Positions 1 to 8,006 of a stretch of DNA of 17,805 bases are shown here, piece after piece. The position numbers and the translations under genes are program-made. Under the pieces are notes generated by a model, which did no database searches, was not told the origin of the DNA, and saw only the letters and a program-made list of their open reading frames with translations. The DNA is taken from contig VBAY01000143.1 in assembly GCA_005883085.1 (NCBI GenBank), positions 1-17,805 of the forward strand, in the 5' to 3' direction. Origin of the DNA: Candidatus Bathyarchaeota archaeon. Its GTDB lineage: Archaea; Thermoproteota; Bathyarchaeia; 40CM-2-53-6. The first letter of the stretch is position 1, and every line of letters starts with the position of its first letter.

Positions 1-1830
1 CTCAAAGATACCAGCCAAAATCTGACGGGGCCAGCATCACTCGTGTTCCCGGGCGAAAGGGCTAGCAACTTCGAGCAGATTGCTCTCGAACAAGTCCAAA
101 GCGGCTACAATACCATCCGGGCTTCCTTTGCACCTTACTGCTCTGTGAGGTATGGTCTGAACAGCAATGCTTCGCCACAGGATTTCATGGGTACTTACAG
201 CGCGACACAACTTGCAAGAAGTCTCAAGATCGCTCGACAGTTCAACATGTGGATAGTGGTCGACTATCACGGATACTCAGATTTTACAAATTCGACCCTT
301 GTGAATTGTTGGCTGAACTTCTGGTTTGGCCCGAACAGCGATAGCGGTCCAACGGCTGTTGTCGGAGAATTCATGGGCAACTATTCACGCATTGTTTGGG
401 AGCCCCTCAATGAGCCGGCCTCAGGATCTTTTCCTGTAAGCTCCACCGCGTGGTGCCAACAAAACCCCCTGCAGTGCGAGGCAAACAAGACACGCTATGC
501 TGCGGCTCAGTATCAGGCATGGCTTGACGCTGCGCGGCAACTGGGCGATACCCACTGGGTGGTTGTTCAGAACCTCTGCAGCTACGGATGCTCAAGAGAC
601 AGGTCTCACTGGTATCTCAACTATCCAAATGTGACCGACAGCCAAAACCGCGTCTTCGAAAGCCTTCACACCTACATGTACTATCCTGCTTTCATGGAGC
701 ATGTAGCCTATGATTCTAATAGCAATGGAATATTCGATTCTGGCGACATCCCGATTGTAGGGAGCATCGCCAATGGGGCTATTCTCACGGGCGACCCCAA
801 GATCGAATTTGTGAATACAACCAATAGTCAGAACGAACCCTGGAGCGCAGGCAAAGCGATAGCGTACGATGCGACTAGTGACGGTAGGTACAACGCGGGA
901 GACATCCCCGTCACCGGAACAGTCCCTTCTATCGGAACGCCGCTGAAATTCGACCCGAAGGTCGAGTTCGTAAACAGCAATGGCAACGGGATCTGGGACG
1001 GTTGGAGCAATGCGACTGCAGACAATGCAGCTCATCAAGACTACTTGACAATGCTAAACGAGACCGTGCGTCAGGGATGGCCGATTCTCAACACAGAAGG
1101 AGGAGCCTCATGTAGCACGACTTGTCCATATGTTGTTCCAGGCCCGGCCGGGTATTCCTCGGTCAGCCTTCGATACGTTCAGGACATTATCGATCTTGCG
1201 GACAACTCCGGTCTCAGGATCGGACGATTGTTCTGGGCCGCCGCTTCATGGACAAGCACACCAAACGCAGGAATCTACGGCGCGCTCAATCCTGGCCAAT
1301 GGGGAACCTTGATAGAGTACAACAGCTTCCCAATAATCCCAATCCTTCACGATGTAGCAGTAGACGTTCTTCATGTTACAGATGGAATTATTCCGGTGGG
1401 GACCAGAGTGCAGGTGAATGTCACAGTTCACAACTTGGGAGACGAACCTGAAACAACAAGCATCATGCTATACGCTAACAATACAACAGTCGGGGCCCAG
1501 GTCGTCACGAGTCTTCCACCAGAAACCGTCCGAGAAACATCATTTACATGGTACGCTGGAGGATCGGGACCAGGCCTGTACGTTCTAAAGGCGGTCGCTA
1601 ATCAGGTTCGGGGAGAAACAGACCTCTCGGACAATTATCAAACAATCACCGTTACAGTAAGACCCGGAGCCAGCTCAGGGACCTCCGGTGCAGGCACAGG
1701 GGTTTTCGATCTGTTTCGGAACCTATTCTTGTCCATCTACTTCCCGATACTAGCCGTGGTAATCCTGGGCGGGATCACAATCGCGTTTCGCCACCGCTTC
1801 TCCCTCAAAACAAGCACAACTTCCCCGTAG
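1..1830 (+). CDS. GH5-type glycoside hydrolase with CARDB domain and C-terminal membrane anchor (5' partial)
   Basis: The reading frame is open to the left edge, so the N-terminus, presumably with a signal peptide, lies outside; a GTG at 43 is in frame but need not be the start. Counting residues from 43, GH5 landmarks appear in order: VVDYHG near 72-77, WEPLNEP at 119-125 with acid/base Glu124, HTY at 209-211, NTEGG at 350-354 with nucleophile Glu352, and FWAA near 397. This fits an endo-acting beta-glycanase; the substrate (cellulose, mannan or other) cannot be told. Residues 222-320 are an insert of two related calcium-loop repeats. Residues about 437-540 form a CARDB-like beta domain. A Gly/Ser linker then leads to one membrane helix (about 559-582) followed by Arg-His-Arg. 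I infer an enzyme displayed outside the cell and held by its C-terminus. The next gene is also secreted. Confidence 0.85.
   Translation, partial: LKDTSQNLTGPASLVFPGERASNFEQIALEQVQSGYNTIRASFAPYCSVRYGLNSNASPQDFMGTYSATQLARSLKIARQFNMWIVVDYHGYSDFTNSTLVNCWLNFWFGPNSDSGPTAVVGEFMGNYSRIVWEPLNEPASGSFPVSSTAWCQQNPLQCEANKTRYAAAQYQAWLDAARQLGDTHWVVVQNLCSYGCSRDRSHWYLNYPNVTDSQNRVFESLHTYMYYPAFMEHVAYDSNSNGIFDSGDIPIVGSIANGAILTGDPKIEFVNTTNSQNEPWSAGKAIAYDATSDGRYNAGDIPVTGTVPSIGTPLKFDPKVEFVNSNGNGIWDGWSNATADNAAHQDYLTMLNETVRQGWPILNTEGGASCSTTCPYVVPGPAGYSSVSLRYVQDIIDLADNSGLRIGRLFWAAASWTSTPNAGIYGALNPGQWGTLIEYNSFPIIPILHDVAVDVLHVTDGIIPVGTRVQVNVTVHNLGDEPETTSIMLYANNTTVGAQVVTSLPPETVRETSFTWYAGGSGPGLYVLKAVANQVRGETDLSDNYQTITVTVRPGASSGTSGAGTGVFDLFRNLFLSIYFPILAVVILGGITIAFRHRFSLKTSTTSP
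706..1002 (+). repeat. Duplicated EF-hand-like calcium-loop module inside the GH5 domain
   Basis: Two in-frame protein repeats of 37 and 38 residues (706-816 and 862-975) share the frame AYD...G(D)IP...DPK(I/V)EFVN. The first holds an Asp-x-Asn-x-Asn-Gly-x-x-Asp-x-x-Asp loop (residues 224-235 from the GTG at 43), which matches a dockerin or EF-hand calcium loop. The second (from residue 276) is a weaker copy. A third partial loop, NSNGNGIWD, follows the second repeat. Calcium binding is inferred from ligand spacing only. Confidence 0.7.
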
Positions 1831-1991
1831 TTCGTCGCCGGAGAATACACTTTACAGTTGCCCCAATAGTCTCTGCGCCGCCTTGGGCCCCGTGTGCTCC
1901 AGCCGGGCTGCCTCTCGCCTCTCTGTCCCTGGATGACGTTTGCCGTAAGTGTTCGTTTGTGGTCTTGTCTAGGAATGTGTGGACTTACTGC

Positions 1992-2030
1992 TCAAATATC
2001 TCGGACGTGTTTAGCTTCAGATAGCAGGAG
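1992..2030 (+). promoter_or_regulatory. TATA-like box and Shine-Dalgarno ahead of the metallophosphoesterase/PKD gene
   Basis: TCAAATATCT at 1992-2001 resembles an archaeal TATA box. An AGGAG at 2026-2030 precedes a GTG at 2035 by four bases. That GTG is one frame away from the coding frame that follows. The rest of the 1831-2083 spacer shows no convincing gene. Confidence 0.4.
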
Positions 2031-2083
2031 AAGGGTGAGTCTTAAGGCACGAACGGAAGAGACCTCTATTCCTCGTTCTCTCC

Positions 2084-3832
2084 TTGACGCTCCTACTCCT
2101 CACCTTAACATTTAGCGTCCCTCATACATTTTCGGCGACCGCAGGCTTCTCCTTCGCCTCTGCAGGAGATGCTGCCACGCTGACGTCTGGGGACGGGATG
2201 AACAGTCTTAGCAGGCTTTCCACGTCAGCTACTGATTTCTTCTTTGGCCTGGGAGATTACAGTTACAGTTCCTCCACGGCAGGAGATGTCTGGTGTAGCC
2301 AGTTCAAAGCTCAGTACAACAATATCGAGATAGGACCAGGCAACCATGACACCGGAGAAGTAACCGACGTCAGTGGGACTAGGAGCTATGAGCGATATGT
2401 TGCAGGCTGCTCGTACACCCTGGCGTCCCAGGTGGCCTGCGGTCCTGTTACAGGACAATGCTATGGAAAAGAGTACTACTTCGACTATCCAAGCACAAGC
2501 CCTGTTGCAAGGTTCATCATGATCTCGCCCCGTGTCTTCAACATCACTGGCGTATGCACAACCACATGCAACGCGGTCGTAGGTTCACCGTGCAATGACA
2601 CCAACGGGTGCTGGCCTTACAACACAAAAGATCTTCACTGGAACTGGACTGCCAAGGCCATAGACAGTGCAAGAACAGCGGGGATAAGATGGGTTATCGT
2701 AGGGATGCACAAGGTCTGCATCTCTGCTGGTGCAGAGTCATGCAACATTGGAACAAACTTGTTCAACATGCTAGTCTCGAAGAAAGTAGATCTCATACTG
2801 GAAGGCCACGACCATACATATGAGAGGAGCAAGCAACTAGGCTTCAACAGTGCCTGCACGGCGTTTACCACGAACAGCAGCTATGTCGTCTACAATTCAA
2901 ACTGCGTCGTAGATGACGGCTCGAGAGGATTCTACACTGCAGGGGCGGGGACAGTGGTCGTTATCGGAGGCACCTTCGGCTCAGGGTTCAGTACGGTCAA
3001 CGACCCGGCTAAGCATCCAGCGAACGCCGCTGAGGCTCCGTACTTCGTCTCGCTAATGGGAAGCAACACCCCCGGCAACGGGCATGGATTTCTCGTCTAT
3101 TCAGTGTCGGCAGCCAGGATTGACATTCAGTCAAACTTTGCTGGAACCTACCAAGACAGTTTCAGCATAGTTTCAAGCACAGCGCCTCTCTCAGCGAGCT
3201 TCACTTACGCTCCAGCATCGCCCAGCGTGGGCAGCCAGGTTACATTCACGGCAACTTCGTCTGGTGGAACGCAGCCCTACAGTTTCAGCTGGGCCTTCGG
3301 TGATGGCTCTACCGGGACAGGCGCTACGGCAACTCACGCATACGCAACCGCAGGTTCATACACTGTCGTTCTGACTGTGAAGGACAGCGCGTCCCCGCAG
3401 CAGACTGTAACCTCCCAGCAGACTGTGACAGTAACTAACCCGCCTCCTCCGCCCCTGAGCGCTAGTTTCACTTTCAGTCCCTCTTCGCCTCAGACAAACC
3501 AGCAAGTTACGTTTACAGCGTCGGCCGCAGGCGGTACTGCGCCGTACTCGTTCGGCTGGACCTTCGGGGATGGGTCAACTGGTACTGGTTCTACTGCGAC
3601 ACATGCCTACGCGTCGGCGGGAACATTTACAGTCGTCCTCACAGTGAGGGACAATGGATCGCCACAGCAGACAGCTACCTCCCAACAATCCCTCACCGTT
3701 ACAAACCCGCCTCCACCGGCTCTGACAGCTAGTTTCACGTTCAGCCCTACAAGCCCGTCACCGATGCCGCTGGACAGACGGCAAGCTCCACTCAAGCGGT
3801 TACTGTCTCTAACCCACCACCCCCTACGCTGA
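2084..3832 (+). CDS. Secreted calcineurin-like metallophosphoesterase with PKD domains, upstream fragment of a broken gene
   Basis: From the TTG at 2084, residues 1-20 are hydrophobic (signal peptide), and about 21-365 form a calcineurin-like/purple-acid-phosphatase-like domain. Metal-binding motifs are visible: AGDA at Asp29, GLGDY at Asp58, GNHD at 86-89, GMH at 207-209 and GHDH at 241-244. The product should hydrolyse phosphoesters outside the cell; the substrate is unknown. Two full PKD modules follow (from 3188 and 3455), then a third that breaks off at about 3757-3762. From there the frame reads into unrelated sequence and stops at 3832, while the PKD code continues in another frame. 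The start is doubtful: the coding frame stays open to 2039 with a basic n-region but no start codon, and the best ribosome site sits on an out-of-frame GTG at 2035. The original gene probably ran from about 2035 to 5388. Confidence 0.8.
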   Translation: MTLLLLTLTFSVPHTFSATAGFSFASAGDAATLTSGDGMNSLSRLSTSATDFFFGLGDYSYSSSTAGDVWCSQFKAQYNNIEIGPGNHDTGEVTDVSGTRSYERYVAGCSYTLASQVACGPVTGQCYGKEYYFDYPSTSPVARFIMISPRVFNITGVCTTTCNAVVGSPCNDTNGCWPYNTKDLHWNWTAKAIDSARTAGIRWVIVGMHKVCISAGAESCNIGTNLFNMLVSKKVDLILEGHDHTYERSKQLGFNSACTAFTTNSSYVVYNSNCVVDDGSRGFYTAGAGTVVVIGGTFGSGFSTVNDPAKHPANAAEAPYFVSLMGSNTPGNGHGFLVYSVSAARIDIQSNFAGTYQDSFSIVSSTAPLSASFTYAPASPSVGSQVTFTATSSGGTQPYSFSWAFGDGSTGTGATATHAYATAGSYTVVLTVKDSASPQQTVTSQQTVTVTNPPPPPLSASFTFSPSSPQTNQQVTFTASAAGGTAPYSFGWTFGDGSTGTGSTATHAYASAGTFTVVLTVRDNGSPQQTATSQQSLTVTNPPPPALTASFTFSPTSPSPMPLDRRQAPLKRLLSLTHHPLR

Positions 3833-5388
3833 CCGCCAGTTTCACCTACAACCCGTCTTCACCATTGGTGGGACAACAGGTAACGTTCAATGCCTCTGCT
3901 AGCGGCGGAACCGCTCCATATTCGTTCAGCTGGAACTTTGGTGATGGGACGACTGGGACGGGATCATCTACAACCCACACGTATTCGTCGGCGGGAACGT
4001 TCACTGTTGTTCTGACGGTGAAGGATAGCGGGTCGCCCCAACAAACGGCGAGCTCCCAGCAATCCATCACGGTTACAAGTCAGCCTCTGCCCCTGACCGT
4101 CAGCTTCGCCTTCAACCCGTCCTCGCCGGAAACAGGGCAACAAGTAACCTTTACCGCGTCAGCTAGTGGTGGAACATCCCCGTATACCTTCAGCTGGGCT
4201 TTCGGAGACGGGTCCACAGGAACCGGACAATCTACGACCCACACCTATTCATCGCCAGGAACCTTCACTGTGACCCTCACGGTCAAGGACAGTAGCTCAT
4301 CCCAACAGACGGCTACCTCGCAACGGTCAGTCACCGTCATCAGTCCCCCCCCTCTGACAGCTAGCTTCAGCTTTACACCTTCCACGCCGCAGACCGGGCA
4401 ACAGGTCACTTTCACATCATCTGCAAGCGGCGGAACATCGCCCTACACTTACAGTTGGACGTTCGGAGACGGCTCAAGCGCTACAGGCTCCACGGTCACT
4501 CACACCTACACTTCGGCTGGAACATTCACTGTTGCTCTGACTGTGAAGGATAGTGGGTCACCTCAGCAGACAGCTAGCTCACAGCAATCCGTCACCGTTA
4601 CGAATCCACCCCCACCGGCGCTGACAGCAAGCTTCACTTTCAGCCCTGCGAGCCCCCAGGTAGGACAGACCGTCTCCTTCACTGCAAGTGCGTCCGGTGG
4701 AACCCAGCCATACACTTACAGCTGGGCCTTCGGTGACGGCTCAATCGGAACAGGCGCCACGGCAACCCACGCATACGCGACGGCAGGTTCATACACCGTC
4801 GTCATTACAGTGAAAGATAGCGGATCGCCACAACAGACGGCCACTTCTCAAAAATCTATCACTGTCAATAGTCCGCCTCCTCTGTCAGCAAGCTTCAGCT
4901 TCAGTCCTTCATCGCCGACGACTGGACGGTCAGTCTCGTTCACTGGCCAAGCGTCCGGGGGAGTTTCGCCCTACAGTTATTCCTGGACCTTCGGAGACGG
5001 CGGAACCGCTTCGGGAAGCTCGGTCAGCCACACATTCCAGTCAGCTGGAACGTACACCGTTGCGTTGACGATCACTGATTCTGCCGGTCAGGTTGCGAAA
5101 TCGTCTCAGACGGTCACAGTGGCATCTCCGCTCTCCGCGAGCATCTCCTACTCTCCCTCAAACCCGTTACCCCTCCTGCCTGTGACATTCACCGCCAGCG
5201 CGAGCGGTGGAACTCAACCCTACACCTACAGCTGGGACTTTGGCGATGGGACAACAGGCAGCGGATCCAGTATCAACCACTCGTACCTACTCCCAGGAAC
5301 CTACACTGTGACGTTGACGGTTACTGATGCGAACGGACAGACTGCGACCGCATCTGTAACCATAACGGTACTCACACCCCTGCCCTAG
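3188..5388 (+). repeat. Nine tandem PKD-module repeats, third one truncated
   Basis: Modules start at 3188, 3455, 3722, 3829, 4093, 4354, 4621, 4882 and 5131. Complete modules are 249-267 bases long and all are multiples of three; module 3 is only 107 bases. Many share long near-identical stretches, such as the SGSPQQTA(T/S)SQ segment, so unequal recombination or short-read assembly collapse is easy here. Confidence 0.85.
3865..5388 (+). CDS. Downstream PKD-repeat fragment of the broken metallophosphoesterase gene
   Basis: Six complete PKD modules begin at 3829, 4093, 4354, 4621, 4882 and 5131. Each has the typical core GG(T/V)xPYxxxW(T/A/N/D)FGDG(S/T/G)...H(T/A/S)(Y/F)...GT(F/Y)TV, and Pro-rich linkers join most of them. 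PKD folds are beta-sandwiches usually used as spacers or for binding glycans or proteins outside cells. The frame can be read back to about 3757, where VTDAAGQTASS continues the truncated module 3, so the TTG at 3865 is only the first start codon in the frame, not a credible gene start. There is no signal peptide, no ribosome site and no C-terminal membrane helix; the protein ends right after module 9. I read this as the 3' half of one gene with the entry above, separated by a deletion or an assembly collapse. Confidence 0.75.
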   Translation: MVGQQVTFNASASGGTAPYSFSWNFGDGTTGTGSSTTHTYSSAGTFTVVLTVKDSGSPQQTASSQQSITVTSQPLPLTVSFAFNPSSPETGQQVTFTASASGGTSPYTFSWAFGDGSTGTGQSTTHTYSSPGTFTVTLTVKDSSSSQQTATSQRSVTVISPPPLTASFSFTPSTPQTGQQVTFTSSASGGTSPYTYSWTFGDGSSATGSTVTHTYTSAGTFTVALTVKDSGSPQQTASSQQSVTVTNPPPPALTASFTFSPASPQVGQTVSFTASASGGTQPYTYSWAFGDGSIGTGATATHAYATAGSYTVVITVKDSGSPQQTATSQKSITVNSPPPLSASFSFSPSSPTTGRSVSFTGQASGGVSPYSYSWTFGDGGTASGSSVSHTFQSAGTYTVALTITDSAGQVAKSSQTVTVASPLSASISYSPSNPLPLLPVTFTASASGGTQPYTYSWDFGDGTTGSGSSINHSYLLPGTYTVTLTVTDANGQTATASVTITVLTPLP

Positions 5389-5558
5389 CCATAGGAGTGT
5401 AACAACTCTGGCAGAAGAAGATGTGATCTTCTTCCTCGAAAAAACTCCAGCAAGAAAATACAGTCTATTGGCGATTTGGAAAGAAGGGGAGTCTTAGCTT
5501 GCTGCTTCTTTTTCTTCTTGCCCTGTTGATTGTCGGCTTTCCTTTTGGAGTGTGGCAT
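5385..5558 (-). CDS. Possible lysine-rich small protein
   Basis: An ATG at 5558 opens a 57-codon frame with a strongly basic start (SKRKADNQQGKKKKKQQ), followed by a mixed hydrophobic tail. AGGAG lies only two bases ahead of the ATG, closer than usual. The stop overlaps the stop of the convergent PKD gene. A frame open since GTG 5585 would add nine residues. I do not recognise a family. The Lys run is the complement of a pyrimidine tract that could instead be a terminator, so this is weak. Confidence 0.25.
   Translation of the reverse strand: MPHSKRKADNQQGKKKKKQQAKTPLLSKSPIDCIFLLEFFRGRRSHLLLPELLHSYG
5414..5434. other. Perfect hairpin after the PKD gene
   Basis: GAAGAAGAT (5414-5422), loop GTG, ATCTTCTTC (5426-5434): a nine-base perfect stem 26 bases past the PKD stop. 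No T-run follows directly, so a classical terminator is not shown. A pyrimidine tract at 5505-5520 is a second possible stop signal for the plus strand. Confidence 0.4.
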
Positions 5559-5559
5559 A

Positions 5560-5913
5560 TCTCCTCTCTCGTGCTTGACAGTCATTCGATAGTTGAGTTT
5601 CTGAAGAAAGCGCTCGAATCGGCTCTCTAAGGTAAAGAGGTTATAGGCGTCTACACCGTAGCGGAAGAGCTAGTCTTTGGGGGGACAGCGAGCTTGAAGC
5701 CGAGCCTCAGAAGGCGACGGGCAGGGTGGAATCGATCAAATGGGGCAGAACCGCTTAGCGTAATGCATTTATGAACCGGGGATTCTCTTAGCCTGGAAGT
5801 CGGTTTAGATCGACTTAGATAGGTTAATGCTTGTTCGGGTGCGAGACTCCCAGGGATCGAGAAACTCAGGCAGCAGAAACCCTGCCGCTGTTTCAGGATA
5901 GGTCGGGGCACTA
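5560..5913. other. Intergenic stretch without a recognisable gene
   Basis: About 350 bases before the NusA-like gene. I see no tRNA T-arm, no rRNA signature and no ORF with family resemblance; an 86-codon minus-strand frame here looks like chance. Short complementary arms occur, for example GGG/CCC around 5838-5852 and GGCAG/CTGCC around 5869-5886. ATTTATGA near 5766-5773 and TTAGATAGG near 5815-5823 are only weak TATA candidates. It may be a long leader or an unrecognised RNA. Confidence 0.3.
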
Positions 5914-6426
5914 ATGGTAAAGACGATCCTGGATAGTTTCTGTGTCAAGAGCGGAATCTTTTGTTCCCGGTGCGAGGAGAAGCTGAAGAAGGGTCAGATC
6001 ACTGACCTGGATGTTCGAGTTATTCGCAGTATTACTGAACTAGAGAAAGAGAACCCGACTCTCCAAAACGTTACCTTCCACAAGGCCGTCGAGGCAGGCG
6101 ACATCATGGCATTGATGGTCGACAGGAGAGGTATGGACACGTTTCTTGCGAGCGGTGCAAAGCTGGCGAAGAGTCTCGGTGACCGTGTCGGTAGGCGGGT
6201 GAGGATTCTCAGCCAAGGCGGAGACGATAGAGATTTTCTTGAGGGACTCTTCACGCCTTATTCGATTCTGACGATCAATACGATCTGGCTTCCGGATGGG
6301 AGTCGGGAGACGAAGGTGATTCTTAACGGTCGGAGGCCGAGGCGAAATCCTGTGGATTTTGAGGTTGTTAAGAAGCTCGCGCGAGAACTGAAGAGTCTGA
6401 CGCTTAGAATAGAGTTCGAAGACTGA
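5914..6426 (+). CDS. NusA-like Zn-finger/KH-domain protein
   Basis: This 170-residue protein has the layout of archaeal NusA-like proteins. A short N-terminal Cys motif (Cys10, Cys17, Cys20, in C-x6-C-x2-C) is followed by an alpha/beta region of KH type. Family members are believed to bind RNA and act in transcription elongation or termination; this is family knowledge, not shown here. The KH Gly-x-x-Gly loop, usually like GKGG, reads FLASGAKLAKSL at about residues 73-84, so the RNA-contact loop looks degenerate. The ATG at 5914 is well placed just before MVKTILD. The gene sits 8 bases before a geranylgeranyl reductase gene and is probably co-transcribed with it. Confidence 0.7.
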   Translation: MVKTILDSFCVKSGIFCSRCEEKLKKGQITDLDVRVIRSITELEKENPTLQNVTFHKAVEAGDIMALMVDRRGMDTFLASGAKLAKSLGDRVGRRVRILSQGGDDRDFLEGLFTPYSILTINTIWLPDGSRETKVILNGRRPRRNPVDFEVVKKLARELKSLTLRIEFED

Positions 6427-6434
6427 TCTTCCCT

Positions 6435-7631
6435 TTGGGAGGCCCCTCCGATCGATATGATGTGGTTACGGTCGGAGCGGGAGTTGCTGGCTGCGAAGCG
6501 GCGCTAGAAGCGGCGAAGAAGAATGCCCGAATTCTACTTCTAGAAGAACATCCACAGATTGGCGTGCCTAGCCACTGTTCCGGTGTTGTTAGTCTCAAAG
6601 GTCTAGAACTTCTGGGATTAGAAGCACACTCAAGTTTCAGCCAGAAGCTCATTCATGGCGCCAGGTTCTTTCCACCTCGTGGTGAATCAATAGAAATTCG
6701 GAAGAAAGATCCTGTCGCGCTTATCCTGAACAGGATGAAATTGGACCAGTTTCTTGCGAAGCAAGCTGTTGCGGCTGGTGTGGAGCTTCGGGCGAAGACT
6801 CGGGCCTCAAAGTTCGAACAGACAGCTGATGGAGATTCTCTCACACTCGCAGATGGGTCGAAGGTTGCGAGTAAAGTCGTCATCGATGCAAGTGGTGCAG
6901 GAAGTAGGTTACCGGAGCAGGCTGGTCTTCAAGCACCTGATTGGGGACAGATCCTGCCGGGTCTGCAGTATGAACTGGTCGATATGAAGGAGCAGGGTGA
7001 TCTGGTTGAGCTCTTCTTCGGGTCCAAGAGAGCACCCGGATTCTTCGCATGGAGCATCCCCACCGGCAAGAACAGCGCAAGAGTAGGCCTCGCCTCGAAA
7101 AAGGGCAATGTCAAGAAATTCCTAGATGACCTTGTCAAGGAGCAGTGGCCGAAGGCGACTATCGACGCGACGAAATCAGGATCAGTTCTTGTCGCCGGGC
7201 CGATAGCACGATGCTGGTCCCCAGGCTTCATTGTGGTTGGAGACGCGGCTGGACAGGTGAAACAGACGACTGGTGGAGGGATTGTTATCGGAGGTTATTG
7301 TGGAAAACTCGCAGGGATCGCAGCAGCGTCAGCCGCCTCTCACAATGGAGTCGAGGCTGATCGGTTTCTAAGAGACTATGACACTCATTGGAGAGAGAAG
7401 TTCGGATCAGACCTCCGAAAGATGGGCTTCGCAAGGAAACTGTTCGCGGGACTGTCCGATGAGACTCTTAATCGGTTATTCTCGGTCTTGCGGGACAATG
7501 TTTCCCTGATAGAGGCGGAAGGGGATATGGACTTTCAAGGCAAGATTATCACGAAAATGCTGAAGAAGAGAAAGGTGGCCACCCTTCTCCCTCGCGTCGC
7601 TGCAGACGCGGTCAAAGCGATATTTTCCTAA
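6435..7631 (+). CDS. Geranylgeranyl reductase family FAD-dependent oxidoreductase
   Basis: This 398-residue flavoprotein starts with a Rossmann FAD site, VGAGVAG, at residues 13-19. It has the family hallmark P-S-H-C-S-G (Cys48) and a second FAD motif, VVGDAAG...TTGGGI, near residue 270. Family members reduce isoprenoid double bonds; archaeal ones saturate the geranylgeranyl chains of membrane ether lipids. The length is normal. The TTG at 6435 gives a short lead (GGPSDRYDVV); a GTG at 6459 is another possible start, but it leaves little before the FAD strand. It lies 8 bases after the NusA-like gene. Other members of the family act on menaquinone or chlorophyll-type chains, so the exact substrate is inferred. 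Confidence 0.85.
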   Translation: MGGPSDRYDVVTVGAGVAGCEAALEAAKKNARILLLEEHPQIGVPSHCSGVVSLKGLELLGLEAHSSFSQKLIHGARFFPPRGESIEIRKKDPVALILNRMKLDQFLAKQAVAAGVELRAKTRASKFEQTADGDSLTLADGSKVASKVVIDASGAGSRLPEQAGLQAPDWGQILPGLQYELVDMKEQGDLVELFFGSKRAPGFFAWSIPTGKNSARVGLASKKGNVKKFLDDLVKEQWPKATIDATKSGSVLVAGPIARCWSPGFIVVGDAAGQVKQTTGGGIVIGGYCGKLAGIAAASAASHNGVEADRFLRDYDTHWREKFGSDLRKMGFARKLFAGLSDETLNRLFSVLRDNVSLIEAEGDMDFQGKIITKMLKKRKVATLLPRVAADAVKAIFS

Positions 7632-7633
7632 CC

Positions 7634-7957
7634 CTATTTGATATTGTCAGGGCCGAACAGGGCCATTTTGTAAGGGAACAGGTCCGCCCGGAATACCTTG
7701 TTCTTCACGGCAGGATCATTCATCATGATCTCTCGCGCTGCCTCAACGGTTTCTGCATTGAAAAGCACAATCCCAAAACTGCTATTGTCAGTGTTCTGCG
7801 TAGGTCCGGCAAGAATTACGACACCATCGTTAGTAAGCAGTTTCAAGTAGTCGAAATGCTCGGAGACAATGCGCGATTCAATTTCGGTAGAGCCATTCGC
7901 TAACATGTCATGACGGACAGGCTGTATTCGGTAAAGAAACTGACCGAAGCCTCTCAA
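7634..7957 (-). CDS. YciI-like (YCII domain) protein
   Basis: This 107-residue protein matches the small YCII fold. It has FLYRIQPVRHDML at the start, then SEHFDYLKLL, GVVILAGPT, and a C-terminal strand-helix with AREIMMNDPAV and LFPYKM. The family is related to ferredoxin-like dimeric alpha/beta-barrel proteins; its biochemical role is mostly unknown, with a few members acting in dehalogenation or lactone breakdown. The TTG at 7957 is supported by AGGAG at 7962-7966 with a four-base spacer and by the family's N-terminus beginning there; no ATG precedes the conserved part. Its stop lies two bases from the convergent reductase stop, and its promoter faces the divergent dehydrogenase gene. Confidence 0.8.
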   Translation of the reverse strand: MRGFGQFLYRIQPVRHDMLANGSTEIESRIVSEHFDYLKLLTNDGVVILAGPTQNTDNSSFGIVLFNAETVEAAREIMMNDPAVKNKVFRADLFPYKMALFGPDNIK

Positions 7958-8006
7958 TTGTCTCCTGTCGTTCCTGCTAACCCTCGAGAGTTTCTTGTTG
8001 ACGTGA

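Noticed and set aside
1894..2115. 73-codon plus-strand frame between the GH5 and phosphoesterase genes
   Set aside because: Composition is not protein-like and its 3' end overlaps the signal-peptide code of the next gene; only its GTG at 2035 is of interest as the original start of that gene.
3607..4070. Minus-strand frames inside the PKD repeats
   Set aside because: They are mirror frames of repetitive coding DNA and share the repeat period of the real gene.
3188..5388. CRISPR or satellite-type repeat
   Set aside because: The period is about 260 bases, differences are mostly silent or conservative, and the repeats encode PKD domains.
5651..5911. 86-codon minus-strand frame before the NusA-like gene
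   Set aside because: No family resemblance, no ribosome site, and it lies in the likely leader/promoter region of the next gene.
5680..5913. tRNA or RNase P RNA in the gap before the NusA-like gene
   Set aside because: No GTTC-type T-arm, CCA-ready acceptor stem or conserved RNase P segments could be found by eye.
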